64,000 bases of DNA from Streptomyces violascens (GTDB lineage: Bacteria; Actinomycetota; Actinomycetes; Streptomycetales; Streptomycetaceae): NCBI RefSeq assembly GCF_014649955.1, contig NZ_BMUA01000002.1, positions 434,001 through 498,000 on the forward strand. The letters run 5' to 3'. The notes beneath the pieces were generated by a model. The model had not been told where the DNA came from, made no database searches, and was given only the letters and a program-made list of their open reading frames with translations. Shown piece after piece: positions 56,808-64,000 of the stretch (position 1 is the first letter of the stretch; each line of letters begins with the position of its first letter). The position numbers and the translations under genes are program-made.

Positions 56808-58364
56808 CTAACCCCGGTCCCGCACGAGCGGCACCTTGCCCACCGCCGTCCGCTCGATCTCCGGGGACGCCTTGGGGACGAACTTGAGCTGGAAGCGGTA
56901 GCCGGTCTTCTCGATCGACAGCGGGTTCGCCTCGCCCTGGTTGAACAGCGACAGGGCGCGCGGCACCGCGTTGACGAACACGCTCTGCAGCCCGTACGGG
57001 CCGAGCGTGGTGTCCATGCGGTACGTCAGGGCCGGTACGTCGTCCACCGAGGCGACCAGCGTGATCGTCCGCCCCTCACGGTGGTTGACGAACTGCACCT
57101 CGTGCGCCACCTCGTCCAGGTCCACCGCGGTGGCCGTCCGCAGCTCCTCGCGCAGCGCGTCATAGGCGCGGGCCGCCGAGTACTGGCTGTCGGCCAGGTG
57201 CAGGATGTCGCCGGTGCGCCCCGCGAACTCGAACTGCTGGGTCTTCAGGCCCGGCCCCTCCAGACGGGGCCGGCGGATCATCCGGTCGCCCAGCTTGAGG
57301 CGGAGCAGCGGCGCCTCGTGGGCGTGCAGCCGCGTCACGACCAGCTCGCCCTCCTCACCCTCGTCCACCCAACGCCCCCGCTCATCCACGATCTCGACCA
57401 GGTGCAGGCCGGGCACGGACGCCAAGTACGGTGATTCGGCGCGGAGTTGGAGCCCGATGGTCTCGGCCTGGGTCGCCGCGAAGTAGCTGAGGATCACCAG
57501 GTTCGGGTAGATCGCCTGGAGCTCGGCCCGCTTGCGCTGGGCGAGGACCCCGCTGCCGTACAGGGCGACCCGGAAGCTGTCCCGGGCCTCGCGGCTCATG
57601 CCCGCACCGAGCTCGGCGAGGATCGCGATGCCCGCGGTGATGCCCATCAGGGCCTTGGGCCCCGGGTAGGAGAACATGTGCTCAAGGACCCCGGCGGTGA
57701 CCGGGCCCGCCCCGATGTAGTTGACGCCCGGCACGTTCTGCAGAACACCGCCCACCATGGTGCCGCTGCTCCACATCTGGTAGTCGGCCAGCGTGGTGTA
57801 CAGCCATTTGGGATCGGCGCCCCGCAGGTATGCGGCGAGCTGGTAGGTGCCCATGAAATGGCCGGCGATCTCGTACGTGTCCCGCAACTCGCGCAGCGAA
57901 TAAACGATTTCGAGCGGGCGACCGCCGCTGGTGCCACCGCTGGCCACTATTTCGAATCCGCCGTGGCCGAGCGGGACGACCATGCCGGGCCGGTCGCCCA
58001 TGAAGAAGTCGCGCTGGGTGTCCTTGTCGGACAGCGGAATGCGCTGCCATTCCTCGAAGGTGGCCGGAGCGCCGGTGACCCCGGCTTCGGTGAGCCGGTC
58101 CCGCCACAGCGGATTCAGCATCGTCGTGTTGACCATCTGCTGGAGCCGGCGCAGCGTCAACGCGTCCTGGATGTCATGTGCTATCTCGCTGTACGGGCTC
58201 TGGCAGACCCGTTCGCATTCGCGGATCTTGCTGGCGAACGAGGCGAGATGCGGCACGGCGGAGACGGAATCCGGTTTCACCTCCCAGTCCGGGATGAGCC
58301 AGCCCGCCAGCTCTCCGGCGTCCCCGGGCGCCACCCGGGCCTGCGGCTCGTGCACTGAACTCAT
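56808..58364 (-). CDS. PaaK/CapK-like adenylate-forming enzyme
   Basis: A 518-residue member of the AMP-forming superfamily closest in style to phenylacetate-CoA ligase/CapK/LuxE proteins. The nucleotide loop is VASGGTSGGRPLEIVYS, the adenine-binding region YFAATQAETIG, and the RTGD-type motif is LRLKLGDRMIRRP with FAGRTGDILHL further on. The C-terminal Lys of the mobile domain could be in RFQLKFVP. The enzyme probably activates a carboxylic acid as acyl-AMP, but no carrier protein or obvious acceptor lies nearby. ATG 58364 follows GAGAGG. It is 26 bases downstream of the decarboxylase. Confidence 0.82.
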   Translation of the reverse strand: MSSVHEPQARVAPGDAGELAGWLIPDWEVKPDSVSAVPHLASFASKIRECERVCQSPYSEIAHDIQDALTLRRLQQMVNTTMLNPLWRDRLTEAGVTGAPATFEEWQRIPLSDKDTQRDFFMGDRPGMVVPLGHGGFEIVASGGTSGGRPLEIVYSLRELRDTYEIAGHFMGTYQLAAYLRGADPKWLYTTLADYQMWSSGTMVGGVLQNVPGVNYIGAGPVTAGVLEHMFSYPGPKALMGITAGIAILAELGAGMSREARDSFRVALYGSGVLAQRKRAELQAIYPNLVILSYFAATQAETIGLQLRAESPYLASVPGLHLVEIVDERGRWVDEGEEGELVVTRLHAHEAPLLRLKLGDRMIRRPRLEGPGLKTQQFEFAGRTGDILHLADSQYSAARAYDALREELRTATAVDLDEVAHEVQFVNHREGRTITLVASVDDVPALTYRMDTTLGPYGLQSVFVNAVPRALSLFNQGEANPLSIEKTGYRFQLKFVPKASPEIERTAVGKVPLVRDRG

Positions 58365-58390
58365 GGACAACCTCTCTTCGTTGGCGGTCC

Positions 58391-59986
58391 TTACCGGGAC
58401 TGGTGCGTCTGGCGGAGCAGATCCTGGCCGACCCGCCGGATTTCGCCGAGCAGCATGCGGAAGTGCTCGGAAGTGACCTGATGGTTCATCATGACCACGC
58501 GCAAGGCCGCGAATTCACCCACGTTCACCTTGGAGATGAAGAAGTTGCCCTCGAATTTGATGCGATTCCTGATCTCCACCTGGAAGTCGTGCACATCCTC
58601 GTCCCGCAGGCCCGGCGGGCGATAGCGGAAGCAGAGAATATTGGCCTCCGGCCGGTGCAGCGTCTCGAAGTCCGGCTCGCCCTCCAGTATTCGGTGGACG
58701 TCGCCCGTCAGACGGCACAGGTACTCGATCTTCTGGGCGAACAGGGCCCTTCCGTGGATTGCCCACAGTGCCCACAGCGGCATGATCATCGGGCGCTTGG
58801 TGCATTCGAAGTTCTTCTCACCGCTGTCGAGGGCCGTGTAGATGTCCGGCTCCTCGTCGAACACGTAACTGGCCTGCTGGCGGAACGCGCCGAGGCTGTT
58901 CTCCCTGTTCCGGTAGAAAAGGAGCGTGCACGGCGCGGGCGTGAACATCATTTTGTGCGCGTCCCACGTCAGGGAATCCACCTTCTCGATTCCCCGCAGT
59001 TTGTGCCGCAGTTCGTCGGACACCAGCAGGCTCGCGCCGTGTGCGCCGTCGACGTGCAGCCACAGATCGCGCTCGCGGGCCAGGCCCGCGAGTTCGTCCA
59101 GCGGGTCGAAGGCGCCGACCGGCGTGGTGCCGGCCGAGGCGACCAGGCAGAACACCCTCAGGCCGCGCCGCTCGGCCGCGTCCAGGACCGGACGCGCCCG
59201 CTCCACACAGATCTGGTGCCTCTCGTTCAGTGGGAGCCGCACGATCTGGGCGTCGCCGATGCCCAGTACCCCGGCCGCCCGCGCCACGCTGTAGTGGACG
59301 TCGTCGCCGACCGCGATGGCGGGCCTGAGCTGCCCCGTCAGGGCCGAACCACCCTCCGACCAGTACCCGGGGAAGGCCCGGTTGCGGGCCGAGAGCAGCG
59401 CGGTGAGGTTGGCGAGCGAGCCTCCGGAGGTGGTCACCATCGCGAAGCTGCCAGGGTCCCAGCCGATGAAGGCGTTCAGCTCCTCGGCCATGATCTTCTC
59501 GGCCACATTGGGGAGTTGGGCGGCCTCGTAGAACGAGGACGGCTGGTTGACGACCGAGCTCACGAAGTCGATGACCCCGGACAGCGGCACGACCCCCGAG
59601 AACTGGCGTCCCATGTATCCGGGCGAATGCACCTGGATTCCGGTCTTGATGTACAGGTCGACGATCGCGGCGAGCCGGTTCTCGTCGAAGGCCGCGATCT
59701 GTTCGCGTTCCGTGGTCATCAGGGCCCTGGCCGCGTCGACGAGGATCGCGGGGTCGGTCAGGTCGAGCCCCCTGATCGAGAAGTCGGCCAGATGTTTCTC
59801 CAGCTTGGCGACGACCGTCTCGGACTGTTCACGGAAGAGCTGGGCGTCGAACGCTTCCAGTAATAGGCCGCTTTCGAGCGTTCCTGTCGCACGAGGCGGC
59901 GAGGACGTGGCCCCCGCGTGGGCGGAGAACGGCTCCGTGCCGTCGGGCCGCACACCGAAGGGATTCTCCGACCGGTATTCCGTCAA
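58391..59986 (-). CDS. Group II PLP-dependent amino-acid decarboxylase, TTA-containing
   Basis: A 531-residue decarboxylase related to diaminobutyrate, aspartate and aromatic-amino-acid decarboxylases. It has the substrate entrance HSPGYMGRQFSGVVPLSGVI, TTSGGSLANLTALLSARN, the PLP stacking His in DVHYSVARAAGVLG, Asp in LWLHVDGAHGASLL, and the Schiff-base Lys in SLTWDAHKMMFTPAPCTLLFY. A C-terminal small domain follows. TTG at 59986 with GAGGAG six bases before is the start (MTEYRSENPFG). Codon 42 (59861-59863) is TTA, so translation should need bldA tRNA. It leads the six-gene operon; the substrate is not predictable from sequence alone. Confidence 0.88.
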   Translation of the reverse strand: MTEYRSENPFGVRPDGTEPFSAHAGATSSPPRATGTLESGLLLEAFDAQLFREQSETVVAKLEKHLADFSIRGLDLTDPAILVDAARALMTTEREQIAAFDENRLAAIVDLYIKTGIQVHSPGYMGRQFSGVVPLSGVIDFVSSVVNQPSSFYEAAQLPNVAEKIMAEELNAFIGWDPGSFAMVTTSGGSLANLTALLSARNRAFPGYWSEGGSALTGQLRPAIAVGDDVHYSVARAAGVLGIGDAQIVRLPLNERHQICVERARPVLDAAERRGLRVFCLVASAGTTPVGAFDPLDELAGLARERDLWLHVDGAHGASLLVSDELRHKLRGIEKVDSLTWDAHKMMFTPAPCTLLFYRNRENSLGAFRQQASYVFDEEPDIYTALDSGEKNFECTKRPMIMPLWALWAIHGRALFAQKIEYLCRLTGDVHRILEGEPDFETLHRPEANILCFRYRPPGLRDEDVHDFQVEIRNRIKFEGNFFISKVNVGEFAALRVVMMNHQVTSEHFRMLLGEIRRVGQDLLRQTHQSR

Positions 59987-61083
59987 CGGGATCTCCTCTG
60001 AAGAATGTGGCGCGTCCGGACATGGCGATGGCCGGAGGCTGCCGAGGCAATCGGGAAAACGTCCGGGGAAAGGGTCCGGCGCACCTGGTCGAGGCGCGAT
60101 CGCGGCCCTGGGAAAGGAGCGGCCCGCAGGGTTGACACGGGCCCGCGTCCGGATGGGCGCGGAGGGATGGGAAGGAATGATCGGCGCAACCGCAGGAAGG
60201 AATGCCCCCGGGGCCGCTCCCCGCCGGGCGCCACGTGTCAATGGGATGGCCGACGACATCCCGGTGAATTCCTCATGTCCCCTTACGGGGCCGGAAGTTC
60301 ACTCATTCGTCATGGCCGGAGGCCGGGGCCGCCCTCGTCCGGGTTCCGTGGAATGAGGCCGCGCCGGCATCTGTTCGTCGTGAAGCCCGTCGTGAAGCCC
60401 GTCGTGAAGTGTGTTGTGAAGTTCGACGTGATGGTCGTTGTGAGGTTCGTCGTGAAGGGGCCGGCCCGGCCTGGTCCACCCGTTCTGCGGCACCTGTCAG
60501 TACGGCGGTCCTGAACTCCGCGCCACAGTGCGGCGCACCGGGAAACGCCCGCGTCCATACTGTTCCGTTTCACCCGCATCATCGGCGTCCCGCCCCCCTC
60601 TTGCTCCCCGAAGGCGAAGAACTCCACGACCGTTCGGCCGAGCCCCTATTCGGCCAAGTGCGCGACGGTCCGCCGCGCGCTCGCTTTCGATCATGGCCAG
60701 CGCTTCGCAGGAACAACAGTAGGGGCTCACATTCGGTAGCCGAGGAGTTCCGGAGAGTCTGTCCGAAAAGAAGCAAGAGGCATCCCGGCGCCCGGCGCGC
60801 CTTTCGGACAGCGCGGTTTCCGCAATGCGCGGGCGGGCGCCACGGACAGCAGGCGATTCATCCATTGGCATAGACCAGAGGCAGATCCTTTCTGCCATTC
60901 GCCCCGGCCGCAGGCCCGCCGCCCCTGCGGCCGGTAAGCGCCAACCGGGCCGGCGCGGCCCCCGCTCCCACCCGTCACCGGAACCCGTTAGTCCAACACT
61001 TCTCGCTTCTTTGTCCATGGGCGCACCCGCACCGTGCGGCACATCGTGGCCCGCACCGGAAGCCGCCACGAGAAGGAGCGAGC
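59987..61083. other. Long divergent intergenic region
   Basis: 1097 bases without a credible gene between the decarboxylase and GH101 genes. GC-driven frames exist on both strands, but none has a good ribosome-binding site, recognisable product or Streptomyces codon pattern. It contains the 12-bp tandem array at 60374-60457 and is less GC-rich around 60400-60720, consistent with regulatory DNA. Confidence 0.65.
60374..60457 (+). repeat. 12-bp tandem repeat, seven units
   Basis: Seven 12-base units approximating nnCGTCGTGAAG: units 1-3 (TTCGTCGTGAAG, CCCGTCGTGAAG twice) are exact to the pattern and units 4-6 are diverged (GTTGTGAAG, GACGTGATG, GTTGTGAGG). Unit 7 is again TTCGTCGTGAAG. The period preserves a reading frame (VVKP repeats on plus, HDGL/FTTG on minus), but no gene surrounds it. 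Confidence 0.85.
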
Positions 61084-64000
61084 GTGAACGCCGAACAGCA
61101 CGGGCCGAAGCGGAGGACAGTGGTCGCGGCCACCGCCCTGGCAGGCGCCGGAGCCACCCTGGGCATCCCCTCGACGGCGCTCGCCGCGGCAGGCACGGCG
61201 GGGGAGACGGTGGTGCGCTCCGCCGCACTCGACGTCCGCGTCGACACCGCGTTCCCGCGCATCGTGTCGTACACCGACCGCGCCACCGGCGCCGTGCTGC
61301 ACGGCCAGGAGGACCCCGTCACCGACGTCCTCATCGACGGCGCCGCACACACCCCCAGGGTGACCGCACGCCCCGGCCGGGACCGCATCGCCTACACCCT
61401 CGCCTTCGACGGCGGCACCGAGATAGCCGTGGAGATCCGCGTCACCGGCCGCCGCGTCGACTGGCGGGTCACCCGCATCGACGACACCGCCGCCCTGCGC
61501 GTCGGCACCCTCCAGATCCCCGGCCTCGCCCTGCTCTCCGTACGCAGCGACCAGCCCGGAGCCCAACTCCTCGCCGCCAGGCTCCAGTTGGACAAGTCCA
61601 AGAGCGGCGACACCCTCGTCACGCCCACCGCCACCACCGTCCCGGACGCGGGGCCCACCGGCTGCGCCTACGCGGTCCTCGCCCACCACGCGCTCGGCGG
61701 AGCCATCGAGACCAACACCGTCTACGACAATCCCGCCGCCACCCCCGGAGCCACCTGGGAGAACGGCCGGCTGTGGCGCCAGACCCTCAAGAGGGACGGC
61801 TACGTCAAAGCACAGCTCGTGCCCGGCCAGTGGACCCATCGCGCCGCGACCGCGCCGACCGGCGCCACCGAGCCCCTCCCGTACGCCACCGTCATCGTCA
61901 CCGGCGACCGGGGCGGCGACGGAGTCGTCGACTGGCAGGATGCCGCCATCGCGTTCCGCGACATCATGGTCACCCCGCTCGGCGCCGACGACCAGCACCT
62001 GCGCGTCGTCGCGCACATCCCCTTCAACTTCGCCTCCCAGGCCACCAACCCGTTCCTGGCCACCCTCGACAACGTGAAGCGGATCTCGCTCGCCACCGAC
62101 GGGCTGCGCCAGTACACCTTGCTCAAGGGCTACCAGTCGGAGGGACACGACTCCGCCCACCCCGACTACGCGGGCAACTACAACAAACGCGCGGGCGGCC
62201 TCGCCGACCTCAACTCCCTGGTACGCGAGGGCAAGAAGTGGAACAGCGACTTCGCCGTCCACGTGAACGCCACCGAGTCCTACCCCGTCGCCAACGCCTT
62301 CTCCGAGACCCTCGTCGACAGGGCCAACCGGCAGTGGGACTGGCTCGACCAGTCCTACCGCATCGACCAGCGCCGCGACCTCGTCTCCGGCGACATCATC
62401 AAGCGCTTCGCCGACCTGCGCCGCGACACCGACCGGGGACTGAACGCGATCTACCTCGACGTGTTCCGCGAATCCGGCTGGACCTCCGACCGCCTCCAGC
62501 ACGCCCTGCGCGACCAGGGCTGGCTCGTCGCCTCCGAATGGGGCCACGGCCTGGAGCGCTCCTCCCTGTGGTCGCACTGGGCGAACGAGACGGACTACGG
62601 CCCCGACACCTCGCGCGGCATCAACTCCCAGCTCATCCGCTTCATCCGGCACCACCAGAAGGACGTCTTCGCCAACAAGTGGCCCACCCTGCTCGGCCAC
62701 GCCCACATGGGCAACTTCGAGGGCTGGACCGGCAAGACCGACTGGAAGACGTTCTACGACCTGATCTGGACGGAGTCGCTGCCCGCCAAATACCTCCAGG
62801 CCCACCCCATCGAGCGCTGGACCGACCACGAGGTCACCTTCGCCGGCCCCACCCGCACCTCGGTCTCCGACGCGACGGGCGCGCGCCGCATCACCACCGA
62901 CGGCCGCCTCGTGTACGACGCCGGCACCTACCTCCTGCCGTGGGAACCCCGCAACGCCACCGACCCCACGAAGCTCTACCACTACAACCCACGCGGCGGA
63001 ACGAGCAGTTGGCGCCTGCCGCGCGGCTGGTCGGGCGTGCGCAAGGTGTCCCTGTACCGGCTGACCGACCAGGGCCGGGCATACGTCGGCGACCTCCCGG
63101 TCCGGGCGGGCGAGGTCACCATCGCGGACGCGGACGCGGGCCGGCCGTACGTGGTGTACCGGGAGCGGGCGCGAGCCCAAGGGGATGCGAACTGGGGCCA
63201 GTTCACCCCCGTCCGCGACCCCGGGTTCAACTCCGGCAGCCTTGAAGGCTGGCAGGTGACGGGCACGGCGAAGGTCGTCCCGAGCCCGCTCGGCGACTAC
63301 GAACTGGTCCTGCCCGCAGGGGGCGCGGCGACGGTGAGCCAGCGCCTGGCCCGCCTCGCGCCGGGCACGTACTCCGCGTCCGTACAGGTCGAGGTGGGCG
63401 AGAAGCCGGGGGAGCGGCGCCGGGCGGCACTCGACGTCCGCACGGCCGACGGGGTCACGGCCACCAACTGGACCGACGTTTCGACCGCGGGCAACTACGT
63501 GGCCGCCGACCGCAAACACGACACCCGCTTCCAGCGCATGTCCGTCCCCTTCACGGTGCCGCCGGGCGGCGGGCCGGTGACCCTGACGCTGCGCGCGCAG
63601 GAGGGACCGGCGCAGGTCCGCTTCGACAACGTAAGGGTCCTGCGTTCCGAGCCGACCGCCCGCCCGGGCACCCTCGCCTACGAGGACTTCCAGAACGTGC
63701 CGTCCGGCTGGGGCGTCTTCGTGAAGGGCGACGCGGGGGGCTCCACGGACCCGCGCACCCACATCGCGCAGCGGCACGCGCCGTTCACCCAGCGGGGCTG
63801 GAACGGCAAGGCGGTCGACGACGTGGTCGACGGCACGGAGTCGCTGAAGTCGCGGGGCGAGAACGAGGGCCTGGTCTATCGGACGGTGGACCATACGGTC
63901 CGCTTCCTGCCGGGGCGGCGGTACCGGGTGTCGTTCCGGTACGAGAACGAGAAGGCGGGGCAGTACGCGTGGGTCACGGCGGTGGACGAGCCGGCCCCGC
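61084..64000 (+). CDS. Endo-alpha-N-acetylgalactosaminidase (GH101), N-terminal part, continues beyond window
   Basis: The frame is open from GTG 61084 (AAGGAG upstream) to the last base, at least 972 residues. A twin-arginine signal, KRRTVVAATALAGAGATLG, directs Tat export. Domains follow: N-terminal beta-sandwich, then the GH101 barrel with PFNFASQATNPFLATLDNVKR, HVNATESYP and the probable nucleophile Asp in LNAIYLDVFRESGW. The acid/base Glu is in GWLVASEWGHGLE. After about residue 700 come carbohydrate-binding sandwich modules (DPGFNSGSLEGWQVTG). The enzyme releases Gal-beta-1,3-GalNAc from O-glycosylated Ser/Thr of mucin-like proteins. Confidence 0.9.
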   Translation, partial: MNAEQHGPKRRTVVAATALAGAGATLGIPSTALAAAGTAGETVVRSAALDVRVDTAFPRIVSYTDRATGAVLHGQEDPVTDVLIDGAAHTPRVTARPGRDRIAYTLAFDGGTEIAVEIRVTGRRVDWRVTRIDDTAALRVGTLQIPGLALLSVRSDQPGAQLLAARLQLDKSKSGDTLVTPTATTVPDAGPTGCAYAVLAHHALGGAIETNTVYDNPAATPGATWENGRLWRQTLKRDGYVKAQLVPGQWTHRAATAPTGATEPLPYATVIVTGDRGGDGVVDWQDAAIAFRDIMVTPLGADDQHLRVVAHIPFNFASQATNPFLATLDNVKRISLATDGLRQYTLLKGYQSEGHDSAHPDYAGNYNKRAGGLADLNSLVREGKKWNSDFAVHVNATESYPVANAFSETLVDRANRQWDWLDQSYRIDQRRDLVSGDIIKRFADLRRDTDRGLNAIYLDVFRESGWTSDRLQHALRDQGWLVASEWGHGLERSSLWSHWANETDYGPDTSRGINSQLIRFIRHHQKDVFANKWPTLLGHAHMGNFEGWTGKTDWKTFYDLIWTESLPAKYLQAHPIERWTDHEVTFAGPTRTSVSDATGARRITTDGRLVYDAGTYLLPWEPRNATDPTKLYHYNPRGGTSSWRLPRGWSGVRKVSLYRLTDQGRAYVGDLPVRAGEVTIADADAGRPYVVYRERARAQGDANWGQFTPVRDPGFNSGSLEGWQVTGTAKVVPSPLGDYELVLPAGGAATVSQRLARLAPGTYSASVQVEVGEKPGERRRAALDVRTADGVTATNWTDVSTAGNYVAADRKHDTRFQRMSVPFTVPPGGGPVTLTLRAQEGPAQVRFDNVRVLRSEPTARPGTLAYEDFQNVPSGWGVFVKGDAGGSTDPRTHIAQRHAPFTQRGWNGKAVDDVVDGTESLKSRGENEGLVYRTVDHTVRFLPGRRYRVSFRYENEKAGQYAWVTAVDEPAP

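Noticed and set aside
60005..60514. ORF spanning the 12-bp tandem repeat (VVKP repeats)
   Set aside because: No ribosome-binding site, no family, and Arg-rich composition typical of noncoding GC-rich frames; the repeat alone keeps the frame open.
60825..63245. 806-codon plus-strand frame overlapping the GH101 gene
   Set aside because: Arg/Pro/His-rich translation without motifs; out of frame with the GH101 product.
60988..63894. 968-codon open frame on the minus strand under the GH101 gene
   Set aside because: No recognisable domain; the plus strand carries a continuous GH101 protein with Tat signal, catalytic residues and a ribosome-binding site.

Overview
The window looks like chromosomal DNA of a Streptomyces or close relative. 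GC content is very high with strong third-position GC bias, GTG and TTG starts are frequent, TTA codons are nearly absent, and the his-trp, lgt and gltBD blocks follow the order familiar from Streptomyces. I see no tRNA, rRNA, CRISPR, transposase, integrase or prophage gene.

Layout. 1-16.5 kb is an amino-acid block: hisB (cut by the window edge), a small membrane ORF, hisH, the dual HisA/TrpF enzyme priA, a RidA-like gene and hisF, mostly overlapping stop-to-start. An ArsR regulator, an MFS exporter and a TIGR03085-type protein follow. Then come hisI-trpE, a secreted S53 peptidase on the opposite strand, the trp-associated membrane genes, trpC-trpM-trpB-trpA, a DsbA-like thiol protein and lgt. 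16.7-25 kb holds a ribokinase, a VIT-type Fe/Mn transporter behind a large dyad, and gltB-gltD. 25-29.3 kb is mixed accessory genes (two hypothetical proteins, a vWA protein, a HutD/Ves protein, a PPOX-fold oxidoreductase and an SDR).

29.4-44 kb is a steroid-type catabolic region. Gene content and local order match the mycobacterial KstR2 regulon for steroid rings C/D (HIP catabolism): an acyl-CoA dehydrogenase pair, ipdF, kstR2 and fadA6 on the left, then echA20-ipdA-ipdB-ipdC divergent from two SDR genes on the right. The halves are separated by about 4.5 kb carrying a cold-shock gene and DEAD-box helicase, a MerR/membrane-protein pair and a secreted phosphatase. Each half is headed by a divergent promoter with the same 16-bp palindrome, CCAAACA(C/T)TTGTTAGG, the probable KstR2 operator.

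44-54.3 kb carries a secreted RNase Sa-type ribonuclease, a six-gene ABC importer operon (lipoprotein, two permeases, ATPase, HAD hydrolase, GntR/HutC regulator) with a doubled operator at its head, a putative metallopeptidase, a trypsin of the S. griseus type, and a NarL-type two-component system.

54.3-60 kb is the most novel part. A minus-strand operon encodes a group II PLP decarboxylase, a PaaK/CapK-like adenylate-forming enzyme and four different paralogues that I read as PixA/AidA (inclusion-body) family proteins. The decarboxylase carries an in-frame TTA codon at residue 42, which would place the operon under bldA control. About 1.1 kb of apparently noncoding DNA, including a 12-bp tandem repeat, separates it from a Tat-exported GH101 endo-alpha-N-acetylgalactosaminidase that runs off the end of the window.

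Four noncoding zones contain members of dispersed GC-rich repeat families. Two copies of one element (3360-3450 and 50157-50249) are nearly identical over about 91 bp.
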